Shown here: piece after piece, positions 1-7,672 of the stretch | How the letters are laid out: each line of letters starts with the position of its first letter | Position numbering within the stretch: position 1 is the first letter of the stretch | IMG/VR virus record: IMGVR_UViG_3300023118_000009 | Coordinates: 1-48,804 of that record | Direction: 5' to 3' (one strand) | DNA from: a virus | DNA length: 48,804 bases | Position numbers and translations under genes: made by a program | Notes under the pieces: model-generated | Seen by the model: the letters and a program-made list of their open reading frames with translations, nothing else | What the model was told of the DNA's origin: nothing | Databases searched by the model: none

Positions 1-2423
1 GGATTTTCCAGCAGCTTGCGCGCTCGCTCAGGCAGCGGCTCGTTTCGAGCGCGAGCGGATAGAACTGCCGCCTGCATTTTCGGCCCGACGCCCTTAACGT
101 TCGAGAGCGGCCCGACGAGAGCCTTGCGCCCGTCGACGAGGCCCACGGTCCACTTGTCCGTCGAGATGTGCATGTCGGCGGGCACGTAGTCGACGCCTTC
201 GGCGGCCATCTCCCGGAGCATCTTAATTTGCTCGCCCGGCTTCGTCGGATCGGCATGGGTAAGGGTCGCGGCTGCGAAGGCAAGGGGGTGATGCGCCTTA
301 AGCCAGCAGCACCAATAGGACACGGTTCCATAAGCGAGCGCATGCGACAGGTTGAACGCCCATGCGCCATAAGCGCAGAGATCGTCCCAGACCTTTTCGA
401 GCACGTCGGCAGGGATGCCTTTCGCAATTGCGCCGGCTTTCCATCGATCGCCGAACTGATCGAAGAACTCTTTGCCGAGTGACTTCGACATCGCCTTGCG
501 CAGCGCGGTGACGTCTTCCCACGAAAGACCGCCGATCTCGCGCCCGATGTTCATAACTTGCTCTTGATAAGCCACCACGCCGAGCGTGCCCTTTAGGTGC
601 GGCTCGAACAACGGGTGCGGGTAGCTCTCGGGCGCCTTGCCGTTCTTAATCTCAATCCACCGGTGCGTGCCGCCCGAGTTGAGCGGCCCCGGACGGGCAA
701 GGGCTGTAATCGCCACGATGTCATTGAAGTCCGCGACCTTAATCGACGAGGAGATGTATTGCAGGGCGAGGCCATTGAACTGGAAAATGCCCGAGAACTT
801 CTGCGCATTGAGCACGTCGAAGGCGGCGGGATCGTCGAGGGGAACGCCGAACAAGTGGTCCCTATGCAAGCCGGCGAGTTCGAGCGCATCCTCAAAAATT
901 GATAGCTGCGTAAGACCCAGCGCGTCGATCTTGAGGAGGTTCAAATCCTCGGCGTCCTTCTTGTCGCACATCGTTGCGCCTGTCCGGGCGTCGACCGCGA
1001 CGTATTCCGAGACGGGCTTATCGGTTATGACAATGCCTGCGGCGTGCTGCGAGTAATGCCTCGGGTGCCCTTCCATCTGTCCGGCGACGAGGATTTCCGG
1101 ATACTCGTCGAGGAGCGCGCGCCCTGCGGGCGTGTCCCGGAGCGTGTCTTCCGTTGCCTGCAGCGCGCGGGCGTCGCCCGAGGATCGTTCAATAATCGCG
1201 TCCATAACGGGATCGACTTTCCACTGCGGAATGTCGAGGGCGCCCGCGCTCTCCTTGAGCGCGCTTCGCGGCTGGTAGAACGCGACGGTGCCGAGGCGGG
1301 CGACATGATCCTTGCCGTACTTCTGCGCGACGTACTCGAACACCATATGCCGCTTCGTATCGCTGAAATCGATATCGATGTCCGGGAGGTCGGAGCGGTT
1401 GAGATCGATAAATCGCTCGAAAATGAGACCGTGGGGGATTGGGTCGATCGTCGTTATTTCGAGGAGGTAGCAGACGAGGGAGCCGCAGGACGATCCGCGT
1501 GCCGGCCCGACGATCATCCTCTCGCGTGCCCACTGGCAGATATCCGCGACGAGATAGAAATAGTCCTCGAACTCCTTATCGCTGATCAGCTGCAGTTCGC
1601 GGTCCAGCCGCGCCGCATAGACGCCGTTGTCGAGGTCGACGCCGAGTTTGCGGGCGCCGGCAATGCACATATTGCGCAGCGTGTCCGGGCGCGGCGGAGA
1701 AACCATCGTCGCCGGCTGGATCGTCGCCGTCGAGAGTTCGAGCACTGCGTCGCGGTTCTTTAGCGCGTCGGCGAGCAAATCGACGGTATTCGGCCCGAGC
1801 CGCTCCGCCATGTCTCCGAGCCATTCCTCGTCGGACATGATCCACTGCGGATAGGATTGCGTCGAGGCGCCGCGCCCGCAAATCGTCTCATAAAGCCCGA
1901 GCCCGCCCTCGGCAGGATAGCGATTATCCGAGACGGCGATCGGCTTGTGTCCCGCCTCGAACCCCCGGCGCAGATATCCCGGCGTCACAGACGGCCCGAC
2001 GCCCACATAGAGGTGGGGCAGGGCGGCGATCTCGGCAATCTGCGACCTATGTCCCATAATTACCGAAACGCCCGCCTCCGCGCACGCCTGCTCGACCGTG
2101 AGCAGGGGCTGATACCGGAACTGCGACGTGGCGAGGGAAATGAGATTGTGCAGCGGGGCGAGGTCGCCTTGCGCAATGAAGGTCCAGTGGTCCGACGAGG
2201 GCTTTTTCGCATGGATACTGCGGGTCACGGCAAGCTCGACACCGAACACCGGGCGGAGGCCACGCTTTTTGCAGAGCTTACCCCACTTTACCCAGCCGAA
2301 GGTGCTCGCCGTGTCGGTTATCGGGGCGACGGCGCTGCCGATCTCCTGCAGCCGGTCGAGGACGTGCTCGACGCGGCCCACGGCGGAGCGGAAGGAATAC
2401 CCGGTGCGAATGCGTGCGCTCAT
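1..2423 (-). CDS. dnaE: DNA polymerase III alpha subunit-like (C-family) polymerase, C-terminus cut by window edge
   Basis: Replicative DNA polymerase of the C family; 807 codons are visible and the frame is still open at base 1. The catalytic core is clear: an ARGSSCGSLV loop, then FERF and the PDIDIDF motif, whose first Asp is about residue 348, followed by a third Asp in LLKIDALGL. RHYSQHAAGIVI and FQFNGLALQY are typical DnaE segments, and KGVGPKMQAAVLS near the left edge looks like the helix-hairpin-helix of the C-terminal part. The N-terminal PHP domain is degenerate: RTGYS stands where HxHS is expected and TDTASTFG where TDHG is expected. It therefore probably lacks PHP nuclease activity, and the DnaQ-like gene upstream may supply proofreading. 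The ATG overlaps the upstream stop as ATGA. Confidence 0.93.
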   Translation of the reverse strand, partial: MSARIRTGYSFRSAVGRVEHVLDRLQEIGSAVAPITDTASTFGWVKWGKLCKKRGLRPVFGVELAVTRSIHAKKPSSDHWTFIAQGDLAPLHNLISLATSQFRYQPLLTVEQACAEAGVSVIMGHRSQIAEIAALPHLYVGVGPSVTPGYLRRGFEAGHKPIAVSDNRYPAEGGLGLYETICGRGASTQSYPQWIMSDEEWLGDMAERLGPNTVDLLADALKNRDAVLELSTATIQPATMVSPPRPDTLRNMCIAGARKLGVDLDNGVYAARLDRELQLISDKEFEDYFYLVADICQWARERMIVGPARGSSCGSLVCYLLEITTIDPIPHGLIFERFIDLNRSDLPDIDIDFSDTKRHMVFEYVAQKYGKDHVARLGTVAFYQPRSALKESAGALDIPQWKVDPVMDAIIERSSGDARALQATEDTLRDTPAGRALLDEYPEILVAGQMEGHPRHYSQHAAGIVITDKPVSEYVAVDARTGATMCDKKDAEDLNLLKIDALGLTQLSIFEDALELAGLHRDHLFGVPLDDPAAFDVLNAQKFSGIFQFNGLALQYISSSIKVADFNDIVAITALARPGPLNSGGTHRWIEIKNGKAPESYPHPLFEPHLKGTLGVVAYQEQVMNIGREIGGLSWEDVTALRKAMSKSLGKEFFDQFGDRWKAGAIAKGIPADVLEKVWDDLCAYGAWAFNLSHALAYGTVSYWCCWLKAHHPLAFAAATLTHADPTKPGEQIKMLREMAAEGVDYVPADMHISTDKWTVGLVDGRKALVGPLSNVKGVGPKMQAAVLSARARNEPLPERARKLLEN

Positions 2424-2617
2424 AGGATTTTTCTCAGTTTGGCGAGGAGAAGGATCAGGAGATCAAACAGCGCGAGGAAAACCGCGATGAAGCAGAAGTC
2501 GACAAGGAAGGGCTTAGGGTTCATCCCTATATCGATCCATCGCATTGCCCAAGTAAGCAGGAAAATGCAGCCGACGACAAAGGCGAAATTGCCCGCGCGC
2601 TCGAGCGGATCGTTCAT
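2420..2617 (-). CDS. small two-helix membrane protein
   Basis: 65 residues with two hydrophobic stretches, around residues 11-25 and 37-58, separated by a short polar loop, and a basic C-terminus (LAKLRKIL). No family is recognised. The start at 2617 (MNDPLERAG) is chosen because it overlaps the stop of the SLOG gene as ATGA; a longer start 8 codons upstream would intrude further into that gene. Its own stop overlaps the polymerase start the same way, so it is translationally coupled inside the replication operon. It could be a small membrane effector; its function cannot be read from sequence. Confidence 0.6.
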   Translation of the reverse strand: MNDPLERAGNFAFVVGCIFLLTWAMRWIDIGMNPKPFLVDFCFIAVFLALFDLLILLLAKLRKIL

Positions 2618-3009
2618 TTTTGCATCTCCACCAATCCCCAAGCGGACACCTTGTCGACGCGGACACCAGCAACGCGCGCCTTGCGCATCATGTCTGCCGT
2701 GCCCCGGCTAGGGGTTCCGCTTTTATCATAGGTCGGGAAGGCGACCACCCTATCCGGGCGCGCATGCGCGAGCATGTAGGAATTGCGGCGCGGTCCGGCA
2801 GATAAACCGAAAGCATCCCAATTCGCCCGGTAGGTCTTGTGCTCAATCCCCTTGAGGATCGCCCAATCACCCGCCATCCGATCCGCACCATTCGGCTCGC
2901 CGCCTTCGGCAAGAAAGGTGATCGGCGTCTCGGCGTGCATGGCGTCGAGCACGTCATAGAGCGTCTTGCGCTTTTCGAAGTCCCTGCCGCCGCAAACGAT
3001 CACCCTCAT
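2614..3009 (-). CDS. DUF2493 (YspA/cpYpsA-related SLOG) family protein
   Basis: 131 residues beginning MRVIVCGGRDFE, the typical N-terminal strand and glycine loop of the DUF2493 branch of the SLOG (Rossmann-like, nucleotide-ligand-binding) superfamily. Further signature parts are AEGGEPNGADRMA, where an acidic pair and GADR line the ligand pocket, AGPRRNSYML, and a C-terminal SRGTADMMRKAR. SLOG proteins bind or process nucleotide-derived ligands; the exact ligand of phage copies is unknown. The start at 3009 is set by the ATGA overlap with the preceding gene; a longer upstream start would run through that gene. It sits among nucleotide-metabolism genes, consistent with a role in nucleotide sensing or modification, which is inference. 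Confidence 0.85.
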   Translation of the reverse strand: MRVIVCGGRDFEKRKTLYDVLDAMHAETPITFLAEGGEPNGADRMAGDWAILKGIEHKTYRANWDAFGLSAGPRRNSYMLAHARPDRVVAFPTYDKSGTPSRGTADMMRKARVAGVRVDKVSAWGLVEMQK

Positions 3010-3263
3010 TCTAAGCCCGCCTCTTTTAGCGCCTCGACCGTGCGCGGAAAGCGCTCCTGTCGCAGCGGCTCCGTTCCGATTGGCATGTAACACGCCTGCA
3101 TGGATACGACGCGCCCACCGATGCCGACGAAACCGGCGTCGACAAGCTCTTCCATCGCCTGTGGCGTGCCCTTCCCGTAAGCCGGATACCAGTTAACTTG
3201 GTCCCGGACGCGGTCGAGGAGTTTCCGGGCGCGGGGCGACAGTTCTTCCTCGGTCATCTTCAT
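3006..3263 (-). CDS. conserved hypothetical phage protein, 85 aa
   Basis: Unrecognised soluble protein. It begins MKMTEEELSPRARKLLDR, followed by a WYPAYGKGTPQAMEELV segment and an AGFVGIGGRVVSM segment. The helix-helix-strand-turn-strand alternation resembles a small winged-helix fold, but no family can be named. The ATG at 3263 forms ATGA with the stop of the upstream ASCH-like gene, which decides it over the ATGs at 3272 and 3257. Both ends are coupled to neighbours, so it belongs to the replication/nucleotide operon. Confidence 0.65.
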   Translation of the reverse strand: MKMTEEELSPRARKLLDRVRDQVNWYPAYGKGTPQAMEELVDAGFVGIGGRVVSMQACYMPIGTEPLRQERFPRTVEALKEAGLE

Positions 3264-3547
3264 CCCTTCCAATAAAAATCAGCGAGGATCGCGAACACCT
3301 CGACAGGCTTGTCGCCGAAATGCTTGTGGGTGATCGTCTTGCGCACGAAGCCGCGAAACGGCAAGTCGATCCGGCGCGAGGCGTCTTCCTTCGGCGGGTA
3401 TCCGCGCGTGATGATCAGGCGGTCATAGGACCGCCCTTCGAGCCGCTTCGCCCAATACGGCGTGCAAAGGCGAAACTCCTCCGTCTTCGTGCCGGAGACG
3501 ATCTCGTCGAAATACTCGCCATTGAGGGCGATTTGCAGGTTGCTCAC
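3260..3547 (-). CDS. ASCH/PUA-fold-like protein
   Basis: 95 residues. The segment LNGEYFDEIVSGTKTEEFR is the characteristic start of ASCH-type (PUA-fold) domains, in which a helix carrying Gly-x-Lys-x-x-Glu-x-Arg precedes a beta barrel; LPFRGFVRKTITHKHFGDKP fits the following strands. ASCH and related PUA-fold domains bind modified bases or nucleotides or act as small RNA-directed enzymes; the activity here is unknown. The GTG at 3547 overlaps the upstream stop as GTGA, which is preferred to an ATG further upstream inside the previous gene. A second protein of similar fold lies at 4491-4808 in the same operon. Confidence 0.65.
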   Translation of the reverse strand: MSNLQIALNGEYFDEIVSGTKTEEFRLCTPYWAKRLEGRSYDRLIITRGYPPKEDASRRIDLPFRGFVRKTITHKHFGDKPVEVFAILADFYWKG

Positions 3548-3810
3548 GACGGATACCCCTCGCGCGCGCCCGGCACCGCAATGCGCCACGCGATAATGTC
3601 GAGCGAGGGATAGGGCTGTGGTCGTTCAGGGCTCTCCCAAACCCAGAAAGCTGCAGCGTCGCGTTGCACTGGATCGACGTTCGCCCACACATACCCGTCA
3701 CGGTCCATGAAATCGATCCGCGCGCCCTCCGGGATTGTCGGGACATGCTGCCCGAGGTGCCGGGTCCACGAACCGTCGAGTTCGGCCGTTGCGAAATTAT
3801 CAGCCCTCAC
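3544..3810 (-). CDS. hypothetical protein, 88 aa
   Basis: No family recognised. It is a small, tryptophan-rich protein (GSWTRHLGQ, GYVWANVD, AAFWVWESPE) that looks soluble and mostly beta. It starts with GTG at 3810, forming GTGA with the stop of the exonuclease gene, and its stop forms GTGA with the ASCH-like gene. Tight coupling on both sides and ordinary codon use support a real gene. Function cannot be assigned. Confidence 0.6.
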   Translation of the reverse strand: MRADNFATAELDGSWTRHLGQHVPTIPEGARIDFMDRDGYVWANVDPVQRDAAAFWVWESPERPQPYPSLDIIAWRIAVPGAREGYPS

Positions 3811-4361
3811 GACAAATCCCCTCTCTTGATTAATTCAACCACGCACCGCGTCAGTGCGGCGACGTCGACTTCGGCGCGGTGCGCGCCGGTAAAGGGCTCG
3901 CCGAAAAGCTCCTGATACAGGTCGACGAGCTTTAGGCGGTGCCCGCGATAGAACTCCGTCGCCTCGACCGTGCAGACGCCGCGCGGCCACTGCACTGAAT
4001 GCCCAGCGCGCGCCATCTCGAAGTCGATGACGGCTTTGTCATAGGAGAGGTTATGGGCATACACGACGTCAGCGCTCTGTATCAGCGCCGCGATCTCCAT
4101 CGCGTGCGCCCGGAACGGCAACTTGCCGACGAGCATGTCGTCGGTGATGCCCGTTATCCGCGTCGTGTCCGGGGGCAGGATGCGGCCCGGATGGATAAGG
4201 TAGTGGGTGTGCTGCGCGAGCAAGTCGTCATAGTTGCCTACCGACTCATCGTTCGGCAACAGGGTCGCATAGAACTCAATGCACTGCGGCTGCTTCCCGA
4301 TCGGCAGGAGAGAGTTCTTAATCAGCGCCGTCGTCTCGGTGTCGAAAATCAACCTACGCAT
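3807..4361 (-). CDS. DnaQ-like (DEDDh) 3'-5' exonuclease
   Basis: 184 residues with the exonuclease motifs in order: Exo I FDTETT near the N-terminus, ITGITDDML, Exo II YAHNLSYD, and Exo III HRAEVDVAAL, which supplies the His and Asp of DEDDh enzymes. The layout matches a stand-alone proofreading exonuclease like the epsilon subunit of DNA polymerase III. With the C-family polymerase at the end of the same operon, and that polymerase having a degenerate PHP domain, it is the natural candidate proofreader. The ATG lies 8 bases inside the preceding small gene. Confidence 0.9.
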   Translation of the reverse strand: MRRLIFDTETTALIKNSLLPIGKQPQCIEFYATLLPNDESVGNYDDLLAQHTHYLIHPGRILPPDTTRITGITDDMLVGKLPFRAHAMEIAALIQSADVVYAHNLSYDKAVIDFEMARAGHSVQWPRGVCTVEATEFYRGHRLKLVDLYQELFGEPFTGAHRAEVDVAALTRCVVELIKRGDLS

Positions 4362-4494
4362 TTTCCGAGCCCTTCTTTGCCGCTTCCCAAAACACCGTCC
4401 ATTGCCGAACGGAAGTGTGCGACGGGCGGTCGATCCGCACGCCGAGAATGTAAACGTGGTCCGGGAATACCTGAATGTCGTCAGGGTGCATCAT
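4354..4494 (-). CDS. hypothetical protein, 46 aa
   Basis: Very small protein starting MMHPDDIQVFPDH with central HVYILGVRIDRPS and QWTVFWEAAKKG. No family recognised. The start at 4494 is fixed by an ATGA overlap with the stop of the DUF3850-like gene; the open frame extends further upstream, but there it only shadows that gene. It overlaps the exonuclease start by 8 bases, so it appears translationally coupled. Confidence 0.5.
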   Translation of the reverse strand: MMHPDDIQVFPDHVYILGVRIDRPSHTSVRQWTVFWEAAKKGSENA

Positions 4495-4808
4495 CGCGAA
4501 ATCCCCTGATACGTGCCGACGGAGCAAAGCCGGATTGACAGGACGCAATAGTCCGGGTGCAGCACGGCGGAGGATAGGGCGCACGGCGTGTCGCGGCTCG
4601 TGATATGCGTTACCTCGACCTCGCATTCGCGCCCGGTATAGGTGCCGTTCGTCGGATCGAACTCCATCAGGCGGAGCAGCTGGCCGCGCTCGAACGTGCG
4701 GTCCTTCGCGCACCGAATGTCGGCAGTGCGCTGGCCAGTAATAATGTCCGCAAAGAACCACGGCCACGACTTTAGTTCAATGAGGGTGTCGACGGGTGCG
4801 TTGCTCAA
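4491..4808 (-). CDS. DUF3850 (ASCH-superfamily) domain protein
   Basis: 105 residues. The segments LIELKSWPWFFADIITGQRTA, FERGQLLRLMEFDP and TGRECEVEVTHIT follow the DUF3850 pattern (ELK, x, FxxxxxGxKxxEIR, GDxLxLxEwDP, TGRxxxxxVTyI), a phage-frequent member of the ASCH/PUA-fold superfamily. The canonical Glu of the ExR motif is replaced: TADIR is seen. The start is TTG at 4808, overlapping the upstream stop as TTGA. Such proteins are thought to bind nucleotides or modified bases; no specific activity is established for this one. Confidence 0.8.
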   Translation of the reverse strand: MSNAPVDTLIELKSWPWFFADIITGQRTADIRCAKDRTFERGQLLRLMEFDPTNGTYTGRECEVEVTHITSRDTPCALSSAVLHPDYCVLSIRLCSVGTYQGISR

Positions 4809-5482
4809 AGGCTTTCCTCCCGCTGGCGCCGCTTCTCGGCGGAGATCGCGTCGAGTTCCTTGAGCATCATCGAATAGACCGCGATGTCGTCGAGGCTATC
4901 GTCATGGCCGCCGCGATTGAAGTTCTCGCCGTAGCGCGTCATCTTCGCCGCGATCTGCACGAGGATGCCGAGCCGGTTCATGTCGTCCGGGTTGCTCGTA
5001 TCGAGCTTCTGCCCTGCGAGCATGAGCGAGAACATCGGCCCGAAGCGCTTGTAGTTGTCGCCGTAGAGCGCGTTGCGGGTGCGGTAAATCTCCGCCTTCG
5101 CGTGCAGTTCGGTGGCGACGAAGCTCTCCGGGTCGGAGGAGGGCAGGCTGGCGCGGAGCATGTCGGCGGCCTTCTGCATGGGGGCTTCGGACATTGGCTT
5201 TTCCTTCGGTGCATAGGGATCGCGGGCGGGATGGATCGGCTTCGCGCCGACATAGGGCGCGGTCGGCGGGAAATGTGGCTGCGGCTCGCGCAAGCCTTCG
5301 TAGTGCGCCTTGCGCTCCGGCGGGCTGTCGTCCGTCGCGATCTTTAGAAGCTCAGATAGCGGACGCTTTACCCGAGAGCCATGGAACCTATGCGGGCAGA
5401 TTTCCACCTCTCCGCCGTGGGCCATCGCCGGGTGCTGCTCCGGATCGGTCGACCCACAGCGCGGACATTTGTCGTCAAGCAT
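4805..5482 (-). CDS. zinc-ribbon plus DUF1599-like (nucleotide modification associated) protein
   Basis: 225 residues. The N-terminus has a probable zinc-binding knuckle, CPRCGS with a distal CPHRFH. After a proline-rich linker (around residues 70-100) comes an all-helical domain with RNALYGDNYKRFGPMF, QIAAKMTRYGENF and HDDSLDDIAVYSMML. This YGDNY, K-x-x-R and DSLxDxAxY arrangement is that of the DUF1599/DUF6378-like, MazG-related family, described in comparative work as associated with nucleotide modification in phages. The start at 5482 (MLDDKCPRC) lies one base after the HAD gene stop; an earlier start would enter that gene. The substrate is unknown; a nucleotide substrate is inferred from the family. 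Confidence 0.75.
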   Translation of the reverse strand: MLDDKCPRCGSTDPEQHPAMAHGGEVEICPHRFHGSRVKRPLSELLKIATDDSPPERKAHYEGLREPQPHFPPTAPYVGAKPIHPARDPYAPKEKPMSEAPMQKAADMLRASLPSSDPESFVATELHAKAEIYRTRNALYGDNYKRFGPMFSLMLAGQKLDTSNPDDMNRLGILVQIAAKMTRYGENFNRGGHDDSLDDIAVYSMMLKELDAISAEKRRQREESL

Positions 5483-5483
5483 G

Positions 5484-5939
5484 TCAATAATCTCCGTTGG
5501 CGACTTGCAGGACGCGGAAGCCGGCATTGCGGAATGCCTCGACCACCTTGTCTCGATCGTCGAGTATGAAGGCGATTTGTTCGAGCGCCGTGGCGCGATC
5601 GTCGAACGCCTCGTCGATCAGCGCGAGCTTGACGTCAGCATCGCTGCGGAAGTCGTCGTCCGGGCGCATGAGCAGCAAATCGATATGCTGCTGAACCTCT
5701 TTCTCCCGGAGATGCGCGAGCGTGCGCTCCCGGTAGCGCTCTGGGCGCCCGGTGCATGCGACAATCACATAGTGCGCGATCGAAAGGTCTTCGACCAGCT
5801 GCGCAATATCCTCGTGCAGCGCATCGTCGACGAGCGCGGCATGATACTCGTTGAAGTCTCCGCCGAGGAGGTGCTTGCGGTGCGAGTGGTCGCAGAGGGT
5901 GCCGTCGAGGTCGACGATGACGTGGGTTTTATTGCTCAT
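5484..5939 (-). CDS. HAD-superfamily phosphatase, polynucleotide 3'-phosphatase-like
   Basis: 151 residues. HAD motif I is VDLDGTLCD (nucleophile and acid Asp at about 10 and 12), motif II is ACTGRPERYRERT, and a FILDDRDKVVEAFR segment supplies the distal acidic pair. The TGRPxxYRxxT form is shared with the 3'-phosphatase domain of T4 polynucleotide kinase and with phage HAD proteins. No P-loop kinase domain is attached. Likely substrates are nucleotide or DNA 3'-phosphates. It lies between the ThyX-like and DUF1599-like genes, which supports a nucleotide-processing job. Confidence 0.85.
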   Translation of the reverse strand: MSNKTHVIVDLDGTLCDHSHRKHLLGGDFNEYHAALVDDALHEDIAQLVEDLSIAHYVIVACTGRPERYRERTLAHLREKEVQQHIDLLLMRPDDDFRSDADVKLALIDEAFDDRATALEQIAFILDDRDKVVEAFRNAGFRVLQVANGDY

Positions 5940-5943
5940 CGCT

Positions 5944-6705
5944 TCAGCCTTTCTTCACGAGGTCAGCGGCCTTTGCGAGCCGCCCAGACATGCCCTTGTA
6001 GAGCGCGCCCCGCAAGTTTTCCAGCGCGGCAAGTTCCTTCGCAACCCCTTCAATAATCTCAATCGCCGCCGCCTGCGGCGGGACAAAGAACGGCGCGGCC
6101 CACGGCCATACCCGCAGAACTTCGCCTTTCATCTGCGCGCAGACGTCCCGGAAAGGCCCCTGCACGCGCAAACTGTCCCGCGCCCGGCAAAGCTCGACGA
6201 GGCCGCGCAGATTGTACTTGTTGACGAGGTTGCAGTGAACGCCGATCGGGAGGAGGTCGCGCGCGTCTTCGAGCGGCATGCCTTCCTCGACCGCTTCCGA
6301 ATAGCGCTTGATCGCATTGCGCATGCGGCTGTCATGCCGATCTGCCTCGAAGGCGTCCCGCCCGACGCGATCCCACGTCACGTCCGACATATCCGTCACG
6401 CGCTGCGACTGCATGGCGAACGAGGCGGTGCGGGTCCGGGTGATCTGCTGGGCGGTCGCGCGGGAGACATTTTCCACGAGGAAAGTGACGTCCGCGAACT
6501 CCCACGACGACGGGATCGTCGTCGCCATATAGGCGACCTCGGCGAGGATGTCCGCGTCGGACATGATCAGCGAGTCCATGAACCCGCGCAGTCCGCCCGG
6601 CGACATTTTCAGCCGCGTGTTCTTCGTGAAGGCAAGGATGCGGGCGGCATAGAGCGGGTCGGGCGAGCCGGCTCCGGTGTAGTCGATAAGGCTAACCCGA
6701 GGCAT
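5944..6705 (-). CDS. thyX: ThyX-family (flavin-dependent thymidylate synthase-like) enzyme with altered active site
   Basis: 253 residues with the ThyX fold order. FADVTFLVENVSRATAQQ aligns with the FTF-x-I-x-x-VSR core, followed at once by RTRTASFAMQSQRV at the place of the RHR(x)7S motif, then EDARDLLP and NLRGLVELCRARDS with FRDV, matching the NxRSLxHFxxLR region. Two family hallmarks differ: the His of RHR is Thr, and the His of the upstream SxxEH segment is Phe (SSWEF). Canonical ThyX converts dUMP to dTMP using FAD, methylene-tetrahydrofolate and NADPH. The substitutions near the flavin/folate pocket suggest changed chemistry, for example hydroxymethyl transfer, but that is inference. 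The start at 6705 (MPRVSLIDYTG) overlaps the flavoprotein gene by 14 bases; ATGs further upstream lie deeper inside it. Confidence 0.82.
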   Translation of the reverse strand: MPRVSLIDYTGAGSPDPLYAARILAFTKNTRLKMSPGGLRGFMDSLIMSDADILAEVAYMATTIPSSWEFADVTFLVENVSRATAQQITRTRTASFAMQSQRVTDMSDVTWDRVGRDAFEADRHDSRMRNAIKRYSEAVEEGMPLEDARDLLPIGVHCNLVNKYNLRGLVELCRARDSLRVQGPFRDVCAQMKGEVLRVWPWAAPFFVPPQAAAIEIIEGVAKELAALENLRGALYKGMSGRLAKAADLVKKG

Positions 6706-7672
6706 GTGCTTTTCTCCGGCTGTAGGAACTGCCCGAGGCAATTCGCTGGATGACGCGGACATCATTCACGATGTCGTCGAGGAGCAAGCCGGGGCGCCAA
6801 GTCGCGAAGCGCCCGAGCGAATAGACGTTGTGGACTTCCGAGGCCCAAAGGATGAACCGCTCCCGCGCATCGTTGTCGATCGGCAGGATTTTCATATATT
6901 TCTGCGCTCGGACGACGATCGTCGTCGGGTCGATCGAGTCTGCGGGCAAGCCGAAAAATTCCAGAACCGCGCTTAGTTCGATCGCATAGTCGATGCTCGG
7001 AGCGACATTCAGCGCGACTTCCTGCGCCTGCGGGATCGACAATCCCGGCAAGGCATACTCGACGATCAATTCATCGCCCTGCAGCGATGCCCGATAGGCG
7101 CGGATATGCGGCGATGGCAGATAGAGCGACGCATGCGCCTGCACGTCCCGCAGACGGGCGCGGATCGTGAAGCCGTGCACTGCCGAGAACGGCGGAAGGT
7201 CTTCCGGGTAGTCGAGCAGCCGGGCGGCGATCGGCATCGGCACGGTGGAGATAACCGGGAACGGGCTCCGGGTCTTTTCTGGCGCCCACTGCCAGCCGAG
7301 GAGAACGTGCCCGGACACCTTGCTGGCCATGCGCTCTGTAAAGTCCGGCGGCGCGATCCAGCGCTCCTCGACTTCGCCCTTTGCCGAGGCGATCGACCGC
7401 AGCATGGCGGAGCCGGTCGCCTTCGTCGAATAGGCGAGCGCATCGCCGATCGGGTTCCCGGCGTAGGGGACGGACGCCTTGACGACGTCGACCTTGCGGA
7501 AGGGAATGTTCAGCGCATCGCCGACGACAGGCGAACGGAAGCGGAGCACGGCGGAGTGATTATGCGGAAGTTCCGCCAGCGCCTCATAGACGTGCGAGCA
7601 TTCATCCCGGAGGATGGCTGCGGCGAGGAGGCCGGCTGCGCCGGCTCCGACAACGCGGAAGGGTTGGCTCAT
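6692..7672 (-). CDS. FAD/NAD(P)-binding Rossmann flavoprotein
   Basis: 326 residues. The N-terminal FRVVGAGAAGLLAAAIL is a dinucleotide-binding GxGxxG fingerprint. The C-terminal VYSLGRFATWRPGLLLDD resembles the second FAD-contact motif (G-R-x-A-x-x-x-P) of UDP-galactopyranose-mutase/amine-oxidase-like flavoproteins. The middle has no motif that I can name. It immediately precedes and overlaps the ThyX-like gene, implying a shared pathway. Flavoproteins that rework modified thymines are known in some phages, but which reaction this one performs is not visible. The ATG at 7672 shares a base with the upstream stop (TGATG); a GTG three bases earlier is the alternative start. Confidence 0.8.
   Translation of the reverse strand: MSQPFRVVGAGAAGLLAAAILRDECSHVYEALAELPHNHSAVLRFRSPVVGDALNIPFRKVDVVKASVPYAGNPIGDALAYSTKATGSAMLRSIASAKGEVEERWIAPPDFTERMASKVSGHVLLGWQWAPEKTRSPFPVISTVPMPIAARLLDYPEDLPPFSAVHGFTIRARLRDVQAHASLYLPSPHIRAYRASLQGDELIVEYALPGLSIPQAQEVALNVAPSIDYAIELSAVLEFFGLPADSIDPTTIVVRAQKYMKILPIDNDARERFILWASEVHNVYSLGRFATWRPGLLLDDIVNDVRVIQRIASGSSYSRRKAHASG

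Noticed and set aside
1857-2711. 284-codon plus-strand open frame over the polymerase start
   Set aside because: Composition is Arg/Pro-rich shadow type, and the opposite strand encodes the DnaE N-terminus and two coupled genes.
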